Shown: positions 9,170 through 16,540 of the stretch, one piece after another
Layout of the letters: the number at the start of each line of letters is the position of its first letter
Position numbering within the stretch: the first letter of the stretch is position 1
Source: an uncultured Collinsella sp.
Lineage (GTDB): Bacteria > Actinomycetota > Coriobacteriia > Coriobacteriales > Coriobacteriaceae
Direction of reading: 5' to 3'
DNA length: 64,000 nucleotides
NCBI GenBank assembly: GCA_900551555.1
Contig: URWC01000001.1
Coordinates: 1-64,000, forward strand
Translations under genes and position numbers: made by a program
The notes under the pieces: generated by a model
The model's input: only the letters and a program-made list of their open reading frames with translations
Told to the model about the DNA's origin: nothing
Database searches by the model: none

Positions 9170-9227
9170 AGCCCCTGACCTGCGATTCCACACAAAGGAT
9201 GGGAAAGTTTACGCAGGCACAGGGGCT
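9170..9227. terminator. Long interrupted hairpin between pyrF and mihF, probable terminator
   Basis: AGCCCCTG/CAGGGGCT and CTGCG/CGCAG pair as two stacked stems separated by small internal loops, with an apical loop that can close TTCC/GGAA. On the minus strand, where it follows pyrF by about 45 bases, only a weak T tract (TTAACTTTG) follows; on the plus strand ATTTTG follows. The remainder of the pyrF-mihF gap is AT-rich promoter sequence. Confidence 0.55.
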
Positions 9228-9272
9228 ATTTTGTGCTAATGAGACCCAAAAGTGGTGACTTAGGGGAATCTT

Positions 9273-9989
9273 TTAGGCGACGTTTTCGACCAGCTCGGCG
9301 ACGATGGCGTCAAAGGCGGCAACCGGATCGTCGGCGCCGGTGATGGGACGGCCCACCACAATGTGGCTTGCGCCACGCTCGATAGCCTGGGAAGGCGTCG
9401 CCACGCGGGACTGGTCACCAAGGGCGGCACCCACCGGACGCACACCCGGAGTCACGATCAGGGCATCAGGGCCCAGCAGCTCACGCATGTCGTGAGCCTC
9501 CATCGGCGAGCACACGATGCCATCGATGCCGTTGGCCTGAGCGAGCTTTGCCAGGCGGGCGGCCTCCTCAGCCACGGGCGACTCGACACCGATCTCGCTC
9601 AAGGCATCCTGATTCATGCTCGTGAGCACGGTGATGGCGACGAGCTTGGCGCGGTCCTCGCGCGCCTCCTCGGCACCCTCGCGGCAGGCAGCGAGCATGG
9701 CGCCCGAACCCAAGCCGTGAACCGAGAGCAGGTCGGCACCGGCAAGCGAGGCCGAACGGGCGGCACCGCGAACCTGATGCGGAATATCATGGAACTTAAG
9801 GTCAAGGAAGACCTTAAAGCCCAGGTCCTTAAAGGTCTTGACGATCTCGGGGCCCTCAGCGTAATAGAGCGTCATACCAACCTTGAGCCAGGCGGCATGG
9901 CCCGAAAGCTCGTGGGCGAGCTCGAGCGCACGCTCACGATCGCAGTCGAGGGCGACGATTACGCGGTCGCGGGCATCGGTCTCTAGCAT
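9273..9989 (-). CDS. pyrF: Orotidine 5'-phosphate decarboxylase
   Basis: A 238-residue TIM-barrel enzyme making UMP from OMP, the last step of de novo pyrimidine synthesis. VALDCDRERAL near the start, the catalytic LDLKFHDIP (Asp-x-Lys-x-x-Asp) around residue 60 and the phosphate-binding GVRPVGAALGDQSRVATP are all present. The ATG at 9989 overlaps the pyrD stop, and it is the last gene of the pyr operon. Confidence 0.97.
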   Translation of the reverse strand: MLETDARDRVIVALDCDRERALELAHELSGHAAWLKVGMTLYYAEGPEIVKTFKDLGFKVFLDLKFHDIPHQVRGAARSASLAGADLLSVHGLGSGAMLAACREGAEEAREDRAKLVAITVLTSMNQDALSEIGVESPVAEEAARLAKLAQANGIDGIVCSPMEAHDMRELLGPDALIVTPGVRPVGAALGDQSRVATPSQAIERGASHIVVGRPITGADDPVAAFDAIVAELVENVA

Positions 9990-10891
9990 TCGAAAGCACC
10001 TACCAGCTCGTTGATGTCCTTTACGCCCTGGGACTCGGCCCAGGCCTCGAGCTCATGCGCGATCTTGAGCGAAGCGCACGGATCGACGAAGTTGGCCATG
10101 CCGACCGACACGCAGGTGGCGCCGGCCAGGATAAACTCAGCCGCATCCTCGCCGGTCATGACACCGCCGACACCGTTGATGGGGATATCGACGGCCTGGG
10201 CAACCTCCCAGACCATGCGCACGGCGATGTGGTGGCACAGCGGGCCCGAAAGGCCGCCCTTGGGCTTGGCCACGCGGGACTTGCGGGTATGGACGTCGAT
10301 GGCCATGCCCTGGATGGAGTTGATGACTGAAAGGCCGTCGGCGCCGGCAGCCTCGAGGGCCTTGGCGATCTCGGCGACGTTGACCGGAGCCATCTTCACG
10401 AACAGCGGCTTATCGGTCACCTTGCGGCAGGCAGCCATAACGGAAGAGGCGCCCTCGGGCGTGGAGCCCATGGCGGCACCGCCGGCGGCGATATTAGGGC
10501 AGCTCACGTTGATCTCGTAGCCGGCAGCCCAGGGGCACAGCTCGACATACATCTCGAGTGCGCGGACAAACTCGTCAACGGAGTGGCCGGCAACCTGACA
10601 GATGACCTGGCAGCCGTCCTTGGAGAGCTGCTCGAGCCACGGACCGGACTCGCGGGCAAAGGCGGCCACGCCGGGGTTCTGAAGGCCCACGGAGTTGATC
10701 ATACCGCCGGGAATCTCGGCCATGCGGGGCGCGGGATTGCCGGGCCAGGGCTCGGCAGCGCAACCCTTGGTGGTGATGGCACCCAGCTGGGAGACATCAA
10801 AGAAGTTCTGGAACTGCCAGCCGTAGCCAAAGGTACCGGCTGCGGTGTTGATGGGGTTTTGCATCTTGACGCCGCCGAAATCGACGGCCAT
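9983..10891 (-). CDS. pyrD: Dihydroorotate dehydrogenase, class 1B catalytic subunit
   Basis: A 302-residue FMN enzyme oxidising dihydroorotate to orotate, with electrons leaving through PyrK to NAD. FGGVKMQNPINTAAGTFGYG, GGMINSVGLQNPG and the substrate loop NVSCPN are family signatures. The open frame extends far upstream through pyrK in another frame, so the start has to be chosen. ATG 10891 fits homologues best, while GTG 10906, which overlaps the pyrK stop, is possible. Adjacent pyrK confirms the class 1B type. Confidence 0.96.
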   Translation of the reverse strand: MAVDFGGVKMQNPINTAAGTFGYGWQFQNFFDVSQLGAITTKGCAAEPWPGNPAPRMAEIPGGMINSVGLQNPGVAAFARESGPWLEQLSKDGCQVICQVAGHSVDEFVRALEMYVELCPWAAGYEINVSCPNIAAGGAAMGSTPEGASSVMAACRKVTDKPLFVKMAPVNVAEIAKALEAAGADGLSVINSIQGMAIDVHTRKSRVAKPKGGLSGPLCHHIAVRMVWEVAQAVDIPINGVGGVMTGEDAAEFILAGATCVSVGMANFVDPCASLKIAHELEAWAESQGVKDINELVGAFEC

Positions 10892-10905
10892 GTTCACGGT
10901 ACCCA

Positions 10906-11697
10906 CTAGAAGACCACCACCTTGGAAGCATCGAACACGGGGCCGCACATGCAGGCGCCCTTCATACCGTCGACCGTCTCGACATTGCAGGTGTTGCAGG
11001 CGCCAAAGCCGCAGCTCATCATGCGCTCGAGCGACACCTCGCAGTACGCGCCGGCCTCGGCGGCAGCGGCGGCGACCTTCTTCATCATGACGGCGGGGCC
11101 GCAGCTGGCCACATAGTCGTAGCCGCCCTCGCCGAGCAGCTCGGCTGCCGGGTCGGTGCAAAAACCGTGCGTGCCGAGCGTGCCATCATCGGTGCACACG
11201 TTAACCGTATCGCACAGCGCGCGGAACTCATCGACGCCCACGGCCTTGGACGCGGTGCCAAAGCCCAGGCACACGTCGACGGCTACACCCTGCTCGGCAA
11301 GCTTGTCGGCAAGGCACAGCACGGGCGGAACACCGATGCCACCGGCGACGAGCAGGGCCTTCCTGGTGCCCTCGGGTACCATCCAGCCACGGCCACCGGG
11401 GCCCAGCAGGTTAGAGGTGGAGCCAGGGCCCATCTGGGACAAACGACGGGTATCGTCGCCCACGACGGCGTACCACAGCTCGACGGTGCCAGCCTCGGCG
11501 TCGGCGCGGTAGTAGCTCAGGGGCACGCGAAGCAGCGAGGACGCATCGCCGGGTACGGCGATGTTCACAAACTGACCGGGCTTGAGCGCACTTGCAAGCT
11601 TGGGGGCCGAGATGACGAGCGAGAAGATGCCGTCGGCAATCTCCCGGTTCGAGACGACCTCGAAGTCGAGCATGCGTGCAGTGGAAGGTGTGGGCAT
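10906..11697 (-). CDS. pyrK: Dihydroorotate dehydrogenase electron-transfer subunit PyrK
   Basis: A 263-residue flavoprotein/iron-sulfur subunit passing electrons from PyrD to NAD. It has a FAD-binding barrel with LRVPLSYYRA, an NAD-binding domain with VAGGIGVPP, and a C-terminal [2Fe-2S] cluster site with cysteines in SCGFGACNTCNV and ACMC. The start at 11697 has GGAG five bases upstream. A 92-base gap with a stable hairpin separates it from pyrC, the only sizeable gap in the operon. Confidence 0.95.
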   Translation of the reverse strand: MPTPSTARMLDFEVVSNREIADGIFSLVISAPKLASALKPGQFVNIAVPGDASSLLRVPLSYYRADAEAGTVELWYAVVGDDTRRLSQMGPGSTSNLLGPGGRGWMVPEGTRKALLVAGGIGVPPVLCLADKLAEQGVAVDVCLGFGTASKAVGVDEFRALCDTVNVCTDDGTLGTHGFCTDPAAELLGEGGYDYVASCGPAVMMKKVAAAAAEAGAYCEVSLERMMSCGFGACNTCNVETVDGMKGACMCGPVFDASKVVVF

Positions 11698-11744
11698 AGA
11701 CGCTCCAATCCCCCATGCGGTTGCATGGTCCAAACGAACAGAAA

Positions 11745-11769
11745 GCGCGGCACCGCAAGGGCGCCGCGC
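11745..11769 (-). terminator. Intercistronic hairpin between pyrC and pyrK
   Basis: On the minus strand GCGCGGCGCC pairs with GGTGCCGCGC around a short loop and is followed by TTTCTGTT. It could be a weak terminator or an mRNA stabiliser setting the ratio of pyrRBC to pyrKDF. Confidence 0.5.
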
Positions 11770-11789
11770 ACAAAAGCGATAAGGCTATG

Positions 11790-13079
11790 CTAGCAGATGC
11801 AGCCGTCGGCAAGCGTCTGCTTACCGCCGACAAACACATCGGTGGCACGACCGGTGAGCGTGCGGCCGGCAAAACCGGAGTTCTCGGCGCGCGACTCGTA
11901 ACCGTCCTCGCCAACCGTCCAGGTGGCGGAGGGGTCGAACACGGTCAGGTCGGCAACGGATCCCGCCTTGACCTGAACCTGGTCGAGGCCCAGGATCTCA
12001 CGCGGCTTGATGGCCATGAGCTCGACCATACGGCCCATGCTCATCTTGCCCGTGTTGACCAGCTCGGTGAGCACGAGCGACAGCGAGGTCTCGAGACCGA
12101 TCATGCCAAAGGGCGCAAGCTCGAACTCGCGGGCCTTCTCCCACGGGGTGTGGGGAGCGTGATCGGTGACGATAACGTCGACGGTGCCGTCGATGACGCC
12201 CTGACGGATGGCCTCGGCGTCCTCGTCGGTGCGCAGCGGCGGATTGACCTTGAGCGAGGTGTTGTAGGTCTCGTCCAGGTCGTTCTCGGTCAGGAACATG
12301 TGATGCGGGGTGGCCTCGCAGGTAACCTGAACGCCAGCGGCCTTACCGGCACGCACGATCTCCAGGCCATGGGCGGTGGAGATGTGCTGGATGTGCAGCT
12401 TGGCACCGGTCAGCTTGGCGATCTCGATGTCGCGGGCGATCTGGAGCTCCTCGCCGGCAGCCGGCCAGCCCTCGAGAGCCAGACGGGTCGAGACCTTGCC
12501 CTCGTTGATCTGGCCATGGCCGACCAGGTCCTCGTCCTGGCAGTGGCTCATAAAGACCTTGCCGAACATCTTGCCGTAGTCCATGCAGCGACGGAGCATA
12601 CCCGCGCCCTGCACGCCGCGACCGTCGTCGGTGAAGGCGACGGCGCCGTGGGCGACCATATCGCCCATCTCGGACATGGCCTCGCCCTTAAGACCGCGGG
12701 TCATGGCGCCCGACGGATAGACGCGGCAGTGACCGACCTCGGCAGCACGGGACTTGACGAACTCCACGACGGTGCCGTTATCGGTGACGGGATCGGTGTT
12801 GGGCATGGAGCACACGCCGGTAAAGCCGCCCTTGGCAGCCGCGCGGGTGCCGCTCTCGATGTCCTCTTTGACCTCGTAGCCGGGCTCGCGAAGGTGAACG
12901 TGCATATCCACCAGGCCGGGGACGAGGTACTTGCCGGAAAGGTCGCGGACCTCGGCTCCCTCGACGGCGAGATTCTCGCCGACCTCGGCGATCTTGTCGC
13001 CGTCAATCAGGACGTCAACGACACCGTCAAGCTCGACGGACGGGTCGACGACGTGGGCATTCTTAAGAAGCAAGGCCAT
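11790..13079 (-). CDS. pyrC: Dihydroorotase
   Basis: A 429-residue zinc amidohydrolase closing carbamoyl aspartate to dihydroorotate. DMHVHLREPGYE carries the metal-binding His-x-His and substrate arginine, and VTDHAPHTPWEK the late active-site residues, typical of class I. The ATG at 13079 overlaps the end of pyrB by 17 bases and has GGAGG eight bases upstream. Length is normal. Confidence 0.97.
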   Translation of the reverse strand: MALLLKNAHVVDPSVELDGVVDVLIDGDKIAEVGENLAVEGAEVRDLSGKYLVPGLVDMHVHLREPGYEVKEDIESGTRAAAKGGFTGVCSMPNTDPVTDNGTVVEFVKSRAAEVGHCRVYPSGAMTRGLKGEAMSEMGDMVAHGAVAFTDDGRGVQGAGMLRRCMDYGKMFGKVFMSHCQDEDLVGHGQINEGKVSTRLALEGWPAAGEELQIARDIEIAKLTGAKLHIQHISTAHGLEIVRAGKAAGVQVTCEATPHHMFLTENDLDETYNTSLKVNPPLRTDEDAEAIRQGVIDGTVDVIVTDHAPHTPWEKAREFELAPFGMIGLETSLSLVLTELVNTGKMSMGRMVELMAIKPREILGLDQVQVKAGSVADLTVFDPSATWTVGEDGYESRAENSGFAGRTLTGRATDVFVGGKQTLADGCIC

Positions 13080-14007
13080 TATCGGCACCTCCAAGCAGCA
13101 GATACAGGATAGCCATACGCACGCAGATACCGGCGTAGACCTGCTCCAGGATGACGGAGCGTTGCGGGTGGTCGGCCATATAGGAGTCGAACTCGACACC
13201 GCGGTTGATGGGGCCCGGATGGCAGATGATCGCATCGGGCTTCATGAGCTTCTCGCGGTCCTTGGTCAGGCCGAAGAGCTTGTGGTACTCGCGAATGGTC
13301 GGGAACGGGGCACCCTCGAGACGCTCCTGTTGCACGCGCAGCATGTAGACGACGTCCAGCTCGGGCAGGACGGAATCGAGGTCGCTCGTCACGTGGTCGC
13401 AGCCCAGGACCTCGGGCGACGGCGGCAGCAGCGTGCCGGGGGCGACGGCGTAGGTCTCGCAGCCCATGATCTTAAGGGCGGGGATCAGCGAGCCGCAGAC
13501 GCGGGAGTGGGCGATATCGCCGACGACAGCGACCTTCAGACCGTGGAAGTCGCCCTTGTGCTCCCAGATGGTGTACAGGTCGAGCAGGGCCTGCGTGGGA
13601 TGGTTGTGCTTGCCGTCACCGGCGCAGATGACGCTCGCGGGCGAGTTCTGCGTGACGATGTAGGGAGCACCGGCGTGCTTATCTCGCACGACGATGCAGT
13701 CGATCTTATAGGCGTTGAGGGTCTCGACGGTGTCGACGAGGCTCTCGCCCTTGACCGTGGAGGTCGAGGAGCCGCCAAAGTTGAGGCTGTCGGCCGAAAG
13801 ACGCTTCTCGGCGAGCTCGAAGGAGCTGCGGGTGCGCGTCGAGGGCTCGTTGAACATGTTGACGATGGTCTTGCCCTTGAGCGTGGGGACCTTCTTGATC
13901 GCACGCTCGTTGACCTCGGAGAACGCCTTGGCGGTCTCGAGGATGAGCTTGATGTCCTCTTCGGAGTACTCGGTAATGTCGATCAGGTGCTTATGGTTGA
14001 ACGCCAC
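13063..14007 (-). CDS. pyrB: Aspartate carbamoyltransferase catalytic chain
   Basis: A 314-residue enzyme joining carbamoyl phosphate and aspartate. The carbamoyl-phosphate loop FNEPSTRTRSSFE and the later HNHPTQALLDLYT and CHPGPINRGVE are conserved. Two GTG codons are possible. The one at 14019 touches the GGGAGG ribosome site with no spacer, so the one at 14007 (MAFNHKHLID) is preferred. No pyrI regulatory chain is nearby, as in Gram-positive operons where control is at the RNA level. Confidence 0.96.
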   Translation of the reverse strand: MAFNHKHLIDITEYSEEDIKLILETAKAFSEVNERAIKKVPTLKGKTIVNMFNEPSTRTRSSFELAEKRLSADSLNFGGSSTSTVKGESLVDTVETLNAYKIDCIVVRDKHAGAPYIVTQNSPASVICAGDGKHNHPTQALLDLYTIWEHKGDFHGLKVAVVGDIAHSRVCGSLIPALKIMGCETYAVAPGTLLPPSPEVLGCDHVTSDLDSVLPELDVVYMLRVQQERLEGAPFPTIREYHKLFGLTKDREKLMKPDAIICHPGPINRGVEFDSYMADHPQRSVILEQVYAGICVRMAILYLLLGGADNGLAS

Positions 14008-14011
14008 GGTA

Positions 14012-14608
<597 letters not shown>

Positions 14609-14635
14609 TCACATGTCTTGACTGCTGACACAGTC

Positions 14636-14724
14636 AAAAAAATAGATGCCCGACCGCTCAAAGCGGACCAGACACCCACAGGAAGTACTGCTCATTGACA
14701 GCTATGTAATTCCATGTGGGTATC
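14636..14724 (-). promoter_or_regulatory. pyr operon leader: terminator with competing antiterminator
   Basis: On the minus strand a terminator hairpin (14645-14677: GGTGTCT..CCGCT TTG AGCGG..GGGCATC) is followed by TATTTTTTT (14636-14644). Its 5' arm lies in 14671-14680 (TGTGGGTGTC), which can instead pair along all ten bases (one G-U) with GATACCCACA at 14715-14724 upstream. The two foldings exclude each other. This is the layout of a PyrR-controlled attenuator; a PyrR-binding loop was not positively identified. Confidence 0.75.
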
Positions 14725-14849
14725 TCGTACCCCTTTAATGGTCAAGGGATAGTGTAGCCAACCTCGAGCTTAATTGCGAGCATTAATACAGAGCAATCCG
14801 TAAACGGAGCCCAATGCTCAATAAACCTATATATATTTGTGGGACGAGC

Positions 14850-14878
14850 TTGAAAACGCACGCACGAGCTGGCATAAT
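14850..14878 (+). promoter_or_regulatory. Upstream promoter candidate for rpmB
   Basis: TTGAAA, 17 bases, CATAAT preceded by TGG. It lies 170 bases before rpmB, with only short hairpins (for example GGCG..CGCC near 14920-14937) and no coding sequence between. It could be an rpmB promoter or make a short RNA. Confidence 0.5.
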
Positions 14879-14984
14879 CCCCTCTGCTGCACGCAAATCG
14901 GATCTACGTCCAGGGCCGTGGCGTGAGCACTATCGCCAAAAGAGGAATATCTCTGTGTAGATTACGCACAGGGAGCTGCTTCTG

Positions 14985-14993
14985 TGCTATAGT
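14985..14993 (+). promoter_or_regulatory. Extended -10 promoter of rpmB
   Basis: TGC TATAGT, 55 bases before the rpmB start; TTACGC lies upstream at a non-ideal spacing. The strongest promoter-like element close to the gene. Confidence 0.6.
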
Positions 14994-15047
14994 TCAGGCT
15001 TGTTTGTTAACGCGACATGTTCGTTTGTCGCCCAAGGAGGGTCAGTT

Positions 15048-15236
15048 ATGTCCAAAGTTTGCGAAGTTTGCGGTAAGCACCCCGTTGCCGGTCGCTCCAT
15101 CAGCCACTCTCACCGCGTCACCAACCGTAAGTTCCGCCCCAACATCCAGCGCGTCTACGTCGTCGTCGATGGTCACCGTCGCAAGATGAACGTTTGCTCC
15201 ACCTGCCTCAAGTCCGGCAAGGTTGCGCGCTCCTAA
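15048..15236 (+). CDS. rpmB: 50S ribosomal protein L28 (bL28), zinc-ribbon form
   Basis: A 62-residue ribosomal protein. VCEVCGK near the start and VCSTCLK near the end form a four-cysteine zinc ribbon, the C+ form. SHRVTNRKFRPNIQRVYV is the family core. AAGGAGG lies ten bases upstream of the ATG at 15048; the longer open frame from 15000 is not L28-like. It is alone in its unit, divergent from pyrR and closed by a terminator. Confidence 0.96.
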   Translation: MSKVCEVCGKHPVAGRSISHSHRVTNRKFRPNIQRVYVVVDGHRRKMNVCSTCLKSGKVARS

Positions 15237-15304
15237 ATAAGGTCTTACCAACAAGTACCTCGGACTCTCCGGGTCAAAGACCTCGCGTTCATATAGAACT
15301 TACC

Positions 15305-15337
15305 AAAGGCGTCCTCCCCTACGGAGGGCGCCTTTTT
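15305..15337 (+). terminator. Terminator of rpmB
   Basis: AAAGGCGTCCTCC pairs with GGAGGGCGCCTTT (one internal mismatch) around CCTAC, followed by TTTTTGC. It ends four bases before the left repeat of the transposase element. Confidence 0.88.
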
Positions 15338-15340
15338 GCA

Positions 15341-15391
15341 CTCATTGGGGACAGACTTACATGAGTGCTTTCACGCATTGGGGACAGACAT
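15341..15391 (+). repeat. Left inverted repeat of the transposase element
   Basis: Contains CATTGGGGACAGAC twice as direct repeats (15343 and 15377) around ATGAGTGCTTTCACGCAT, which can fold into a short hairpin. It matches the right copy in inverted orientation at about 48 of 51 positions. Confidence 0.85.
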
Positions 15392-15432
15392 GAAGCACGC
15401 ATACGACGCACTGACTGGCTCCGGCCCCTGCC

Positions 15433-16209
15433 TCACGCAGCATCCTTCCAGCCTGCAGTTGCCTTGGTCACGCTTGTAGCGCCGATGCCGGTGATACGGG
15501 CAATTTGCTTAACCGTGAGATGCGCCCGCCTAAGCCTCAGCAGACACGCATCGCGTTCGGGGCGTGGCAGGGCTTTGAGCAGTGCAGGATCTATGCTCGG
15601 CAGAACTTCGCGCGCAACGGAAAGGGCCTCCTCATCGGGGATCCGCCGGCGTGGAAGAACCTCAACTGACCAGATGCGCCCGGCAACTTCCTTGAGATGC
15701 TCGCAATAGCAACGGGAGCCTCCGACAATGTCGAGCATAGGGGCCGCATCACAGATGTCAAAGGGATCGTAGCCCAGCTGGTATGCCCTAAAGCTTGACC
15801 AGCGGTATGCTTCGAGCGAGTCGAGCGCACCTTTCACAGGATTGAGATGGATATAATCGAGTAGCTGCACCGCCTGTGTGTCTGACTCAACCGCAACACG
15901 CGAATAGCGATTGTCAAACAGATGGCCCGTTCTTCCCGTTTTCCCATTGTAATACTTAGCATACGCCGTCAGTGCGCACTGCATTGCCTTTGAAAGGTTG
16001 TCATATGGGTCATCAACCATCAAATGGAAGTGGTTGTCCATAAGGCACCAAGCCAACACTGCCACTTTATGGCGTGCAAACCTGTCCGAGATGTCCGATA
16101 AGAAACGATATCGGTCAGAGTCATCTTCAAAAATAATCTGTTTGGAGTTGCCACGGTCAAAGACGTGGTAATAGCCGGTGAGCGAAACGGCGCGGGCGCA
16201 TCGGGGCAT
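15433..16209 (-). CDS. REP-associated tyrosine (Y1/IS200-like) transposase
   Basis: A 258-residue Y1 HUH-family protein. MDNHFHLMV at 58-66 supplies the HUH metal ligands. TAYAKYYNGKTGRTGHLFDN at 81-100 has the candidate catalytic tyrosine and the GHLF motif that marks RAYTs rather than insertion-sequence TnpA. Residues 215-250 form a helix-turn-helix (LTVKQIARITGIGATSV), an addition seen in part of the family. The ATG at 16209 has AAAGGAGAG upstream. The gene looks intact. RAYTs are usually single-copy genes that act on short repeats spread through the genome. Confidence 0.88.
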   Translation of the reverse strand: MPRCARAVSLTGYYHVFDRGNSKQIIFEDDSDRYRFLSDISDRFARHKVAVLAWCLMDNHFHLMVDDPYDNLSKAMQCALTAYAKYYNGKTGRTGHLFDNRYSRVAVESDTQAVQLLDYIHLNPVKGALDSLEAYRWSSFRAYQLGYDPFDICDAAPMLDIVGGSRCYCEHLKEVAGRIWSVEVLPRRRIPDEEALSVAREVLPSIDPALLKALPRPERDACLLRLRRAHLTVKQIARITGIGATSVTKATAGWKDAA

Positions 16210-16336
16210 AATCTCTCCTTTCAAACTGAACAGGCAACACCTAAAAGGAGAGAAGGAACGCGAAATGCTGAGCCTGTGACCTATTTATATCCAATGAGCG
16301 GCAAAAACAGGTCCAGAACGGCAAAATGGCAAAACG

Positions 16337-16387
16337 ATGTCTGTCCCAAATGAGTGAAAGCACTCATGTAAGCCTGTCCCCAATGAG
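16337..16387 (-). repeat. Right inverted repeat of the transposase element
   Basis: Inverted copy of the left repeat. Here the internal hairpin is perfect: ATGAGTG and CACTCAT around a four-base loop, flanked by TGTCCCC and TGTCCC motifs. Confidence 0.85.
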
Positions 16388-16418
16388 CGGGGCGATGCAT
16401 TGGGCAGATAGATTTAGT

Positions 16419-16448
16419 TGAATCGTTTCATTTGGTTGAAGCGTTTTA
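16419..16448 (+). promoter_or_regulatory. Tandem CG-centred operator-like sites before adhE
   Basis: TGAATCGTTTCA (16419-16430, near-palindromic) and TGAAGCGTTTTA (16437-16448) are direct repeats 18 bases apart, about 50-75 bases upstream of the adhE -10. The central CG and TGAA/TTCA arms resemble LacI/CcpA-family operators. No regulator gene is nearby. Confidence 0.55.
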
Positions 16449-16494
16449 GTGTGCCTTTTAGAGGAATCTGACCGTTCACCGAATTATTTCTTGC

Positions 16495-16500
16495 TATCAT
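16495..16500 (+). promoter_or_regulatory. Extended -10 promoter of adhE
   Basis: TGC TATCAT at 16492-16500, 40 bases before the ATG; CTGACC at 16468-16473 is a possible weak -35. Confidence 0.6.
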
Positions 16501-16540
16501 GCATCTTGTAGGGTAAATCTCCGATCGCAAGGAGACACAA

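Larger units (their letters stand above)
15341..16387. mobile_element. REP-associated tyrosine transposase element
   Basis: About 1.05 kb made of one transposase gene between two inverted 51-bp copies (15341-15391 and 16337-16387) that differ at about 3 positions. It sits between the rpmB terminator and the adhE promoter, disrupting neither. Y1 transposase genes bounded by such hairpin-forming repeats are the pattern of RAYT elements. Confidence 0.75.
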
